Shown: piece by piece, positions 18,836 through 26,505 of the stretch
Position numbering within the stretch: the stretch's first letter is position 1
Layout of the letters: each line of letters starts with the position of its first letter
From: Desulfosarcinaceae bacterium
GTDB taxonomy: Bacteria; Desulfobacterota; Desulfobacteria; Desulfobacterales; Desulfosarcinaceae
Direction: 5' to 3'
Length of the DNA stretch: 64,000 nucleotides
NCBI GenBank assembly: GCA_030066015.1
Contig: JASJCL010000003.1
Location: forward strand, 1 to 64,000
Notes under the pieces: generated by a model
Told to the model about the DNA's origin: nothing
The model's database searches: none
Seen by the model: only the letters and a program-made list of their open reading frames with translations
Translations under genes and position numbers: made by a program

Positions 18836-19597
18836 GTGACCGCGCAGGACGGTATCCCGGCGGAGATGGGGATTGTCCAGCCGGTCCGTTCCGCCAAGAC
18901 ACCGGTGCTGCAGCGCCGGGTGCTGCTGGCGGCCGCCCAGGCCGATGCAGCGTATCTGGCCCAACGGGTTGCCCCCCATGTGACCCACTCCCGCCAGCTC
19001 TACACCAGCCGTTTGATCCAGACCGCCTCCGAACGGGGGACCCTCTCCGTGGTGGGCCCCCTCATGGGGGCGCCATATGCCGTCATGCTCATGGAGACGC
19101 TAGTTGCCTGGGGAGCACGGGAATTTTGCTTCCTGGGGTGGTGCGGTGCCATCCAGCGGGAGATCGCCGTAGGTGACCTGCTGTGGGTTACCGAGGCCCA
19201 CATCGATGAGGGGACCTCCCCCAGCTACGGCCAACGCTGGCAGGGTCGGGTAAGGGCGCCCGCTCATGGTCTGGGCCATCGGGCAGACCGCGTGTTGCGG
19301 GACGATGGCCTCCCTGCGCTGAAGGGCGCTGTGTGGACCACGGACGCCATTTTTCGCGAAACGCCGGCCAAGGTGAAGCGTTTCCGGGCGGCCGGTGCAT
19401 TGGCCGTTGAGATGGAGGTGTCCGCCTTGTACGCGGCCGCCGAATTCCATGAAATTTCCTGTTTGGCCCTCCTCACCGTTTCGGATCGCGTTGTCGACAA
19501 CATCTGGCAGCCGGGCTTCAAGACGGAGATCTTCCAAACCAACCGCCGACGACACTGTGAGGCCGCCCTCAGAATCTGTCTCGAGGAGGATCCATGA
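18836..19597 (+). CDS. Nucleoside phosphorylase (PNP/UDP family)
   Basis: The 253-residue protein starts at GTG 18836; ATG 18866 with GGCGGAG upstream is an alternative. It has the phosphorylase core features TLSVVGPLMGAPYAVMLMETL (phosphate-binding, about 65), FCFLGWCGAIQREIAVGDLLWV (about 97) and the nucleoside-site ALAVEMEVSALYAAAE (about 193). It should split a purine or pyrimidine nucleoside with phosphate. The MEM-type motif and context fit uridine/purine phosphorylases, but substrate is not determined. The stop overlaps the ligase start by 4 bases (ATGA). Confidence 0.82.
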   Translation: MTAQDGIPAEMGIVQPVRSAKTPVLQRRVLLAAAQADAAYLAQRVAPHVTHSRQLYTSRLIQTASERGTLSVVGPLMGAPYAVMLMETLVAWGAREFCFLGWCGAIQREIAVGDLLWVTEAHIDEGTSPSYGQRWQGRVRAPAHGLGHRADRVLRDDGLPALKGAVWTTDAIFRETPAKVKRFRAAGALAVEMEVSALYAAAEFHEISCLALLTVSDRVVDNIWQPGFKTEIFQTNRRRHCEAALRICLEEDP

Positions 19598-21483
19598 CCC
19601 TCGCATCGCCATCTGCAGAGGATTCCATCACGGCGCTGGTGGCCGACCTGGAGCGCTACAACTCGGCCTATCGCTCCGGAACCCCCCTTATCGACGACAA
19701 CCACTATGACCGCTTGGTGGAGCGGCTGCGCCGCCTGGACCCAAGCCATCCTTTTCTGCACCAGGTCGAGCCGGAGCGCTTCAGCGGCAAGCGTCCCGTG
19801 CGCCATCCGGAACCCATGCTCTCCACACAGAAAGCATATGAGCCGAAGCAGCTGGAACGCTTTGTCGAACGGGTCGCCAAGGCCGCCGTCGAGATCGGAC
19901 TGGTGGCGGAGCAGGTCCGCTACCGGATTACCCCAAAGCTGGACGGACTGGCGGGCCGGGACGATGGGCGAGTGTTCGCCAGCCGGGGCAACGGCCTCAT
20001 GGGGTATGACATTACCAGCGCGTTCGAGAAGGGGGTGGTTCCCGTCGGGGGCCGCGGCAAGGGGGTGGGGGAGATTGTGGCGGTGAAGAGCTACTTCGAC
20101 GCCGAGTTGGCCGACCATTTCGACCACCCCCGTAATATGGTGGTGGGCATCGTCTCCGCGGAAAGGGATGCCCTCAACGAGAATGCCGCCAGGGCCCTGG
20201 ACGCCGGCATGGTCCACTTCGTGCCCTATGGACAGCTGCCTTGCCGCGAGATCGATGGCGGCACCTTACAGGCCAATGCCTGGCATCTGAGCGCCGACCT
20301 GGCCGCTGAAGTCGACTATCCCCTGGACGGGGCCGTGGCCGAAGCGGTGGACCCGGCCCTCAAGGCCCACATGGGCGCCACCACCCACCACTACCGATGG
20401 CAGATCGCCGTCAAGTCCAAGGGCGAGACCGGTAAAACCACGGTGCGCGAGGTCCAGTGGCAGGTGGGGCGCACCGGCAAGCTCACGCCGGTGATGGCGG
20501 TGGATCCGCTGCCCCTCTCGGGTGCCACCATCCGGCGGGTCACCGCCCACAACGCCGCCAAAGTGCGCGAGGAGGGCATCGGCCCCGGAGCGCGCATCGA
20601 GGTGATCCGCAGCGGCGAGGTGATTCCCAAGCTGGAGGCCGTTCTGGCACCCGCCGACCGTGTCGACCTGCCGGAGGACTGCCCGGTGTGCGGCGAGCGC
20701 CTGCACTGGGCCAAAAGTCCCCAAACCGGCAAGGATGTCTTCCTGGTATGCGGCAACTTCGCCTGCGGAGCCCAGCTCAAGGAGCGGTTGCGCCACTGGT
20801 TCCGAACGCTGGGCACAGCCGACTGGTACGGCGTCAAAACCATTGAGAGACTCGTGGCCTCCGGCGTCGACAGCCTTGAGAAACTCTACACCCAGACGCA
20901 GGAGGACTTCGTGGCGATGGGCTTCGGACCGGTGCAGTCGGAAAACCTGGTCCAGGCCCTCTCCATCAGCCGCACCGAGCCCATAGAGGACTGGCGCTTC
21001 CTGGCCGCCTTCGGCATCTCCAATCTGGGATTGGGGGATAGCCGCAAGCTGCTGGCCCACTGCGCCTTCGAAGCTCTTCGGACCTTAGACCATGACCAAA
21101 TAAAAGCGATTAAGGGCTTCGGTGACACCAAAAGCGCCAATATCATCGCAGACCTGGCACAGCTGGCGCCCCTCATGGACCACATGCTGGCCCTCGGTTT
21201 CAATCTCCAGCGTACGCCGTTGGCGGCCGAATCGCCGGTGATCGAAAGTCCCATTGCCGGTAAGGGGATTGTCTTCACTGGCAAGCTGCGCAGCGGTAGC
21301 CGCAGCGATCTGCAAGCCCAGGCCAGGGAACTGGGCGCCCGCGTCCAGACCGCCGTGGCGAAAAGCACTGATTACTTGGTCTGTGGCGAAAAGGTGGGCG
21401 CCAAAAAGATCGCCAAGGCGGAAGCATTGGGGGTCCAGACACTGACCGAAGCGGCCTATCTCGACCTTATTCGCGTTGCCTGA
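19594..21483 (+). CDS. Divergent NAD-dependent DNA ligase (LigA-like)
   Basis: The 629-residue protein has the LigA domain order. The Ia domain that binds NMN comes first (LERYNSAYRSGTPLIDDNHYDRLV), then the adenylation core with catalytic lysine motif KLDG (about residue 113), SRGNGLMGYDIT, and HPRN. The OB fold follows (VQWQVGRTGKLTPVMAVDPL, GARIEVIRSGEVIPKLEAVL), then a four-Cys zinc finger (CPVCG ... CGNFACG), HhH repeats and a C-terminal BRCT domain (GIVFTGKL ... DYLVCGEKVGAKKIAKAEALG). It is unusual in motif IV, which reads DGAVAEA where LigA has DGVVxKV, so a conserved lysine is absent. The motif V lysine (IAVK) is kept. It may be an accessory ligase rather than the replicative one. 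GAGGAGG precedes the start. Confidence 0.85.
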   Translation: MTLASPSAEDSITALVADLERYNSAYRSGTPLIDDNHYDRLVERLRRLDPSHPFLHQVEPERFSGKRPVRHPEPMLSTQKAYEPKQLERFVERVAKAAVEIGLVAEQVRYRITPKLDGLAGRDDGRVFASRGNGLMGYDITSAFEKGVVPVGGRGKGVGEIVAVKSYFDAELADHFDHPRNMVVGIVSAERDALNENAARALDAGMVHFVPYGQLPCREIDGGTLQANAWHLSADLAAEVDYPLDGAVAEAVDPALKAHMGATTHHYRWQIAVKSKGETGKTTVREVQWQVGRTGKLTPVMAVDPLPLSGATIRRVTAHNAAKVREEGIGPGARIEVIRSGEVIPKLEAVLAPADRVDLPEDCPVCGERLHWAKSPQTGKDVFLVCGNFACGAQLKERLRHWFRTLGTADWYGVKTIERLVASGVDSLEKLYTQTQEDFVAMGFGPVQSENLVQALSISRTEPIEDWRFLAAFGISNLGLGDSRKLLAHCAFEALRTLDHDQIKAIKGFGDTKSANIIADLAQLAPLMDHMLALGFNLQRTPLAAESPVIESPIAGKGIVFTGKLRSGSRSDLQAQARELGARVQTAVAKSTDYLVCGEKVGAKKIAKAEALGVQTLTEAAYLDLIRVA

Positions 21484-21532
21484 CCCCTTGCGCGGACGCC
21501 CCGTCGACGATCCTTGCGGTCGGGTTGCTGAA

Positions 21533-21574
21533 TTGACTTAGGTCAATGCGCTCAGCCAAGCTGTCCGCTATCCT
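21533..21574 (+). promoter_or_regulatory. Candidate FNR/CRP-family site and promoter
   Basis: TTGAC-TTAG-GTCAA (21533-21546) is a perfect dyad. A -10-like TATCCT lies at 21569-21574. With transcription starting near 21581 the dyad is centred at -41.5, the classical class II activator position, in front of the small coil-protein gene at 21635. Confidence 0.45.
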
Positions 21575-21634
21575 CCCCTGAGCATAGACCGGCATCACCC
21601 ATCCAAGCGCCATCCCCGCCGCAAAGGAGACATC

Positions 21635-21814
21635 ATGGTCACTGCGGAAGCGCTGCGCATGCGCATCTCCGATATCGACGCCCAGATACGGGCCGTGGAG
21701 GAGCGTCTCCCGGCCCACTCGGTCAAGCCGCCCATTATGCTGGAGCTATTCGCGCTGGAGGAGGCGCGCGAGCGATTGCTTCAGCAGCTGCGGGAGTTGG
21801 GTGAGGACCATTGA
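21635..21814 (+). CDS. Small coiled-coil protein (59 aa)
   Basis: ATG 21635 follows AAAGGAGA; the frame ends at TGA 21814. The 59 residues are almost wholly helical with heptad leucines: MRISDIDAQIRAVEERL, a short break with two prolines, then LELFALEEARERLLQQLREL. It looks like a two-helix hairpin or dimerisation module. It is immediately upstream of the DUF3786 gene and shares its putative regulated promoter. No function is recognised. Confidence 0.65.
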   Translation: MVTAEALRMRISDIDAQIRAVEERLPAHSVKPPIMLELFALEEARERLLQQLRELGEDH

Positions 21815-21841
21815 GGCCTCAGCGGATGAGGCCTCAGCGGA
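21812..21841 (+). repeat. 15-bp tandem duplication at the DUF3786 gene start
   Basis: TGAGGCCTCAGCGGA occurs twice in direct tandem, the second copy imperfect only at its last base. The unit carries the TGA stop of the preceding gene in copy 1, and the ATG start of the DUF3786 gene lies at the copy junction. Confidence 0.8.
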
Positions 21842-22428
21842 ACAGTGGTGGTGAGCGGCCTGAAACGCCTCTTACCACGGCCGAACTGCATCTGCGGGCG
21901 CTGGATTTGGGTGGCGAACCTCATGGGGACGGGCTTCGGGTCACCTTTTTTGGTCAGCCGCTGCTGGTACTGCCGGAAAGGGTGCGCCCCCTGCAAGGAC
22001 CTCCCATCAGCGACACTGTCGTCGATATCCTGTTGGATTACATCCACCGCCGGCCAGCGGCGAGTACGGGTGAAACGGCCCTCGTCACCTTCCGCGAGCT
22101 TGCTGGTGCCGGACCTCTGGCGGTGGCCTTCGCCAACAATACCCACAAGACCATCTCCCGCAGCTTCGGCGATGACCCGATGCGGCTGGCGGATGCCTGC
22201 CGACGCTTGGCGGGCCGGACCAAGTCCACCAGTCCGGGATACGATCTCACTGCTCGCTTTCAGGCCCTGCCCAAAGTACCCGCGCATTTGCGATTCAATG
22301 CTGCCGAGGCGCCATTTCCCGCCGAGGCGGCGCTTTTATTCCAAAAAGACGCCCCGGACTATTTGGGACTGCGGTCGCTCCATGCCGTGGCCACCTATCT
22401 CACGGGTCACCTAATCCGCACCCGCTGA
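21826..22428 (+). CDS. DUF3786 domain protein
   Basis: ATG 21826 is preferred because TGAGG lies nine bases upstream; a TTG at 21811 is possible but badly spaced. The 200-residue protein matches the DUF3786 pattern: an N-terminal beta region with GLRVTFFGQPLLVLPE, DTVVDILLDYI, ELAGAGPLAVAFANNTHKTI in the middle, and the C-terminal signature APFPAEAALLFQKDAPDYLGLRSL. DUF3786 proteins occur mainly in anaerobes; the biochemical role is unknown. The 3' end overlaps the convergent ogt gene by 18 bases. Confidence 0.78.
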   Translation: MRPQRNSGGERPETPLTTAELHLRALDLGGEPHGDGLRVTFFGQPLLVLPERVRPLQGPPISDTVVDILLDYIHRRPAASTGETALVTFRELAGAGPLAVAFANNTHKTISRSFGDDPMRLADACRRLAGRTKSTSPGYDLTARFQALPKVPAHLRFNAAEAPFPAEAALLFQKDAPDYLGLRSLHAVATYLTGHLIRTR

Positions 22429-22920
22429 CGGTGCAGGCGCCGTCGCACGCCACGCGCTTTCCAATTCGATGAGGCGCCGCTTGGTGGTAAGCCCCCCGCC
22501 GAATCCGGTTAAGCGCCCATCGCTGCCGATCACCCGGTGGCAGGGAATCACGATGGGAATGGGATTGCGGGCGTTGGCACCCCCCACAGCACGTACCGCC
22601 TTTGGATTGTCGATGGCGGCGGCAATGGCCCCATAGCTCCTCAGTTCACCGTAGGGGATCGCTTGCAATGCGTCCCACACCCGCAGCTGAAAGGCGGTCC
22701 CCTCCGGTGCCAACGGCAGATCAAAGGTCCGCAGTTCCCCCTTGAAATAGGCTGCCAGCTGTGCTTTCACGGGCCCGAAGAGATCCGGATCCTTCCGCCA
22801 ATCGCTTTGTGGGCTGACGCTGCGCTGCTGCTTCTCGAATTCGATGCGCCGCAGGCCGGACGCGTCGCCCACCAAAGTCAGCGTGCCGATAAGACCGGTG
22901 TCGAAATAGTCGTAGTACAT
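22411..22920 (-). CDS. ogt: Methylated-DNA--protein-cysteine methyltransferase (Ogt)
   Basis: ATG 22920 (MYYDYFDTGLIGTL) is preceded by GGAGGGCGAG; longer starts would overlap the upstream gene. The 169-residue protein has an N-terminal ribonuclease-H-like half and the C-terminal HTH/active-site half with FQLRVWDALQAIPYGELRSYG, ARNPIPIVIPCHRV (acceptor Cys) and GFGGGLTTKRRLI. It removes O6-methyl groups from guanine in a suicide reaction. It lies 11 bases behind ada-alkA, forming an alkylation-repair operon. Confidence 0.95.
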   Translation of the reverse strand: MYYDYFDTGLIGTLTLVGDASGLRRIEFEKQQRSVSPQSDWRKDPDLFGPVKAQLAAYFKGELRTFDLPLAPEGTAFQLRVWDALQAIPYGELRSYGAIAAAIDNPKAVRAVGGANARNPIPIVIPCHRVIGSDGRLTGFGGGLTTKRRLIELESAWRATAPAPSAGAD

Positions 22921-22931
22921 CTCGCCCTCCT

Positions 22932-24383
22932 TCAGGCGTGCCATAGGTAGATGGCTGCATAGGCCCGCCATGGACGCCAGCGCTCCGCCATTGCGCGGGC
23001 CTGTTTTGCCGTTGGGCGTTGCGCGCCCCGCGTGAGCGCTCTGAGAATACCCAGATCGGCAGCCGGAAACGCATCTGGTTCGGCCAACGCCCGCATGGCG
23101 ACATAGTGGGCCGTCCAGTCACCGATGCCCGGGATACGCGTCAGCGCCGCGACGAAGGTGTCCAGATCGCTCTGTACTTTCAAGGAAACCGTTCCATCTG
23201 CCACGGCCCGTGCCAGTGCGGCGACGGTCGCCACGCGTCTGGCCGGCATACCGATGGCGGTCAATGCGGCGGAACGCAGCGCTGGCGGGGATGGGAAGAG
23301 GTGGGTCAAGTGCGGGATTCCGTGGACGGCCAAGGCCTCGCCGGTTCTCGCGACGATGCGGCCGATCAAGGTGCGGGCGCCCTTGACGGAGACCTGCTGA
23401 CCCACCACTGCCCGTACAGCGGTCTCGAACGGGTCCCACGCCCCCGGCAATCGCAGACCGGGATGGCGTTCGATCGCCGCCGCCAGGGTGGGATCCGCCG
23501 CCAGGACCGCATGGATGGCCCCCATGTTCGCATCCAGATCGAACATGCGTCGCACCCGCTCCACAAGCGTCATCAGATCCTGGCTGCCGGTCAGCCGTGT
23601 CTCGAGCAGAAGGGCATCGCCCGCCGCCGCCCGCGTGACGGCGATGGTGCCTCTGGACGTTCCAAATTCCACGGTTCGCCGATAGACGTCGTCCGCAACC
23701 CACTCCACACCGGGAATCGCGCGGGTTTGAAAAAACGACAGCATCCGCCGCCAATCAAAGGGGGGCCGGTAGGGAAGGGTCAGGCGACACCGCGTCATTG
23801 CGTCGCCACCGGTGTGCGCACCCTTTTGCGGGCGTCGAAACGCCGAAGGCGTTCGCTGCACCAATTTCTGAAAGGCCGCATTGAAGCGACGAATGCTGCC
23901 GAACCCCGATGCGAACGCGATCTGAGAGATGGGCAGGTCGGTTTCGTTAAGCAGTTTTTTCGCGAACAATACCCGCTGCGTGGTGATCAACGCTTTCGGG
24001 GATGCCCCCACATGCCGCTGAAATAGGCGCCGTAAATGACGGCTGCCCACCCCCAGCCGATCCGCCAACGCCGCAAGGCCGACGTCGTTGCATGCTTCCC
24101 GACGCAACATGAGCAACGCCCGCGACACAATCGCCGACGTGCCGTTCCAGGCCGGGCTGCCGGGCGCCGTCTCGGGCCGGCATCTTCGGCAGGGGCGCAG
24201 GCCCGCCGCCGCTGCGGCAGCCGCCGTTGGATAGTAGACGATGTTTTTCGGTTTTGGGGCGGGCGCCGGGCAGATGGGGCGGCAAAAAATGCCGGTGCTG
24301 TGGACGCCGATAAAAAACAGACCGTCGAAGCGCGGATCCCGCGCCAGACGGGCCCGCTCACAAATGCGTACGTCCAGTTCCAC
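22932..24383 (-). CDS. alkA: Ada-type regulator fused to AlkA 3-methyladenine DNA glycosylase
   Basis: GTG 24383 is preferred (GGAGGA six bases upstream; 483 residues); the same frame opens from 24452. Residues about 1-75 are the Ada zinc/methyl-acceptor domain, with all four cysteines in STGIFCRPIC and LRPCRRC. The AraC-type HTH follows (LADRLGVGSRHLRRLFQRHVG, ISQIAFASGFGSIRRFNAAFQK, to about 185). The C-terminal 290 residues are AlkA: an N-terminal TBP-like fold, then the HhH-GPD region (AWDPFETAVRAVVGQQVSVKGA, IPGIGDWTAHYVAMRAL, DAFPAADLGI with the catalytic Asp). The protein senses methyl-phosphotriesters, activates transcription and excises alkylated bases. Confidence 0.93.
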   Translation of the reverse strand: MELDVRICERARLARDPRFDGLFFIGVHSTGIFCRPICPAPAPKPKNIVYYPTAAAAAAAGLRPCRRCRPETAPGSPAWNGTSAIVSRALLMLRREACNDVGLAALADRLGVGSRHLRRLFQRHVGASPKALITTQRVLFAKKLLNETDLPISQIAFASGFGSIRRFNAAFQKLVQRTPSAFRRPQKGAHTGGDAMTRCRLTLPYRPPFDWRRMLSFFQTRAIPGVEWVADDVYRRTVEFGTSRGTIAVTRAAAGDALLLETRLTGSQDLMTLVERVRRMFDLDANMGAIHAVLAADPTLAAAIERHPGLRLPGAWDPFETAVRAVVGQQVSVKGARTLIGRIVARTGEALAVHGIPHLTHLFPSPPALRSAALTAIGMPARRVATVAALARAVADGTVSLKVQSDLDTFVAALTRIPGIGDWTAHYVAMRALAEPDAFPAADLGILRALTRGAQRPTAKQARAMAERWRPWRAYAAIYLWHA

Positions 24384-24560
24384 TGCAGTTCCTCCGCATT
24401 GTGCTTCCGAGGTGCCCAGGGCAAACGCCGCTGGTCGGTGGTCGCCTATCACGCCGCCATTGTATGTAACCAGGCGACAGACGCAAGACGTTTTCGGACC
24501 TGATTATGCGGGCGGCCGTGGTCTCGCCGCACGGCGCCAAACCGTGGTTGCAATGTTTGC

Positions 24561-24592
24561 GTGGTTGCGTGGTTGCGTGGTTGCATGGTTGA
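24561..24592 (+). repeat. Octamer tandem repeat (GTGGTTGC)n
   Basis: Three perfect tandem copies of GTGGTTGC (24561-24584) are followed by a partial fourth. A further copy lies at 24544-24551. The last partial unit merges with the -35 box of the promoter. Confidence 0.8.
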
Positions 24593-24618
24593 CACAGTTG
24601 CCGCCACGCTCCTACAAT
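24589..24618 (+). promoter_or_regulatory. Sigma-70 promoter upstream of the 76-aa gene and acyP
   Basis: A perfect TTGACA (24589-24594) and TACAAT (24613-24618) are separated by 18 bases. The next gene on this strand starts at 24781. Confidence 0.65.
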
Positions 24619-24780
24619 AGATCGCGACCACGGGCCCTCTCGCGTTCAGCCCACCAACACCTCAATTCTCCAGACTGGCGCCGTGCAATGGATCCTTCTC
24701 TCGTGGTCGATAACCCGCCGTCGGGTTGATCCAGCGGACCACCCGATCCCTGTTCCCATCCGTAGGGTACGGAGGTGAAA

Positions 24781-25011
24781 ATGCTCGACCAGTTGTACGC
24801 TTATTTCGGGACCCGCGACATTCCCGGCGAGCCGGAAGCGTTGGCGCGACTCGCCAAACGGGTCGCGGAACTGGCCGCCAGAAACGGCGAGGAGTGGGTG
24901 TGGGCGAACCGGGAGATTCTGCTCATGCAGTGGCGGATGGCGCTATCCCATGACACGCCGCGAGTGGCCGTCGCCCAGGGAGAAAATAAACGCGATGATG
25001 GATACTGTTAA
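24781..25011 (+). CDS. Hypothetical protein (76 aa)
   Basis: ATG 24781 has a strong ribosome site (CGGAGGTG). The protein is small, soluble and mostly helical ([52 protein letters not shown]). No domain is recognised. Its end overlaps the acylphosphatase gene by 17 bases, so they are co-transcribed. Confidence 0.65.
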   Translation: MLDQLYAYFGTRDIPGEPEALARLAKRVAELAARNGEEWVWANREILLMQWRMALSHDTPRVAVAQGENKRDDGYC

Positions 25012-25297
25012 TGATCCAGGGGAGCTGATCGCCGCCCGGCTCGTGATCGCCGGTCGTGTCCAGGGCGTGGCCTATCGCTGGTCCATGCAGAATGAAGCCG
25101 TGCGCCGAGGGGTCACCGGCTGGGTGCGCAATCAACCCGACGGGACGGTAGCGGCCCATGTCGAGGGACGTCGCGAGGCCGTTGACGCTACCCTCAATTG
25201 GTGCTGGCAGGGGCCGGCGGTGGCCCGCGTCACCCATGTGGAGGTAACGTGGTGCACCCCCGAAAGGGGCTTCTCGGACTTCGCCATCCGATATTGA
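24995..25297 (+). CDS. acyP: Acylphosphatase
   Basis: The 100-residue protein has the alpha/beta acylphosphatase signatures: [16 protein letters not shown] with the phosphate-binding loop and catalytic Arg, and [20 protein letters not shown] with the catalytic Asn. It hydrolyses carboxyl-phosphate bonds such as acetyl- or 1,3-bisphosphoglycerate-type mixed anhydrides in the cytosol. Two adjacent ATGs (24995 and 24998) are possible starts after AGGGAGA. The gene overlaps the 76-residue unknown gene. Confidence 0.9.
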   Translation: MMDTVNDPGELIAARLVIAGRVQGVAYRWSMQNEAVRRGVTGWVRNQPDGTVAAHVEGRREAVDATLNWCWQGPAVARVTHVEVTWCTPERGFSDFAIRY

Positions 25298-25317
25298 CCA
25301 GCGCCCGGAGCGGGCGC

Positions 25318-26469
25318 TCAGAACAACGCCTTGACGAAGGCTTGCGGATCAAAGGTCTGCAGATCATCGATCCCTTCCCCCACCCCGATATACTTCAGCG
25401 GCAGCTGAAGCTCACCGCAAATGCTCACCACGATGCCGCCCTTCGCAGTCCCGTCGAGTTTGGTGAGGGCCAGACCGGTCACGCCCATGGCCTCGTTGAA
25501 GAGTTTGGCCTGTGAGAGGGCATTCTGGCCAGTGGTGGCATCCAGGATCAGAAGAACTTCGTGGGGGGCACCCGGCATGCGCTTGGCCACCGTCCGGTGA
25601 ATCTTCTTCAACTCCTCCATGAGGTTCACTTTCGTGTGTAGGCGCCCGGCCGTATCGATGAGCAGCAGATCGGCCTTCCGGGCGATGGCGGCCTCCACCG
25701 CGTCGAAGGCCACGGCGGCGGGATCGGCGTTGTCCTTGTGGCGAACGATTTGAGCTCCGGCCCGTTCCGACCAGATGTTGAGCTGCTCGGCGGCGGCGGC
25801 CCGAAAAGTGTCCGCCGCGGCGATGATGACGCGTTCACCCTTGCGGGTCGCCTTGGCAGCGATCTTACCGATCGTGGTGGTCTTGCCCACGCCATTGACA
25901 CCCACCACCATGACGACCCTGGGTGCGGCCACGGCGGTGGTGTCCGTCGGGGCCTCGGGGGCTTGCGCCAACAGCGCGACCAGCTCGTCGCGGATGGTCT
26001 CCTTGAGGGCTCTGGGACCGTCGATCTTGTGGGCCCGCTTGGTGATGCTGGCCACCAAGTCCAGTGAGGTTTGAACACCCAGGTCGGCGGTGATCAGCAA
26101 CTCCTCGAGCTCTTCGAGCATCTCGTCGGTGACCCCCTCGCCGCTTTGGAAGAGATCTTCGATATCCGTGGTGAGAATCTCGCGGGTCTTGGCCAGCCCG
26201 CGCTTCAGGCGGTTGAAAAAGCCGCCGGATGCCGGCGCAGGCAGATCTGCTGCGGTATCGCGAGGCACCTGTTCCAGCGTGTCTGCGTCCGGCGCTGCCA
26301 CTGAAGCCGTCGCCGAGGGCCGTGCGAGCGCATCTCCGCCCGGGTCTGACGGCGGGTCATCCGCCGCCGGCTGGGGTAGATCCGCTCCCTCCGCTGCTCC
26401 TTCGTTACGGTCCGCTTCCTCGCCCGGGCCTGGATCTTTTCGCTTCCGCTGAAACCATTTTAATGCCAT
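25318..26469 (-). CDS. ftsY: Signal recognition particle receptor FtsY
   Basis: The 383-residue protein has a variable acidic/Ala-Pro-rich A region (1-80), a helical N domain ([24 protein letters not shown], about 85-170) and the SRP-GTPase G domain. That domain has G1 [29 protein letters not shown]3 [13 protein letters not shown]4 [10 protein letters not shown] and the C-terminal [22 protein letters not shown]. It docks SRP-ribosome complexes at the inner membrane. Neighbour smc lies immediately upstream, with a gap of 36 bases, so they likely share a transcript. Confidence 0.97.
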   Translation of the reverse strand: MALKWFQRKRKDPGPGEEADRNEGAAEGADLPQPAADDPPSDPGGDALARPSATASVAAPDADTLEQVPRDTAADLPAPASGGFFNRLKRGLAKTREILTTDIEDLFQSGEGVTDEMLEELEELLITADLGVQTSLDLVASITKRAHKIDGPRALKETIRDELVALLAQAPEAPTDTTAVAAPRVVMVVGVNGVGKTTTIGKIAAKATRKGERVIIAAADTFRAAAAEQLNIWSERAGAQIVRHKDNADPAAVAFDAVEAAIARKADLLLIDTAGRLHTKVNLMEELKKIHRTVAKRMPGAPHEVLLILDATTGQNALSQAKLFNEAMGVTGLALTKLDGTAKGGIVVSICGELQLPLKYIGVGEGIDDLQTFDPQAFVKALF

Positions 26470-26505
26470 GCCATGTCCTGTGGTTCATCACCGTCGTGGT
26501 TCGGG

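Larger units (their letters stand above)
24384..24780. other. Intergenic region between ada-alkA and the 76-aa gene
   Basis: No gene is seen. It contains an octamer tandem repeat (24561-24592) running straight into a plus-strand sigma-70 promoter (24589-24618) and a leader of about 160 bases. Confidence 0.5.

Noticed and set aside
24561-24592. CRISPR-like short repeats
   Set aside because: The units are 8 bases, directly adjacent and without spacers, so this is a simple tandem repeat.
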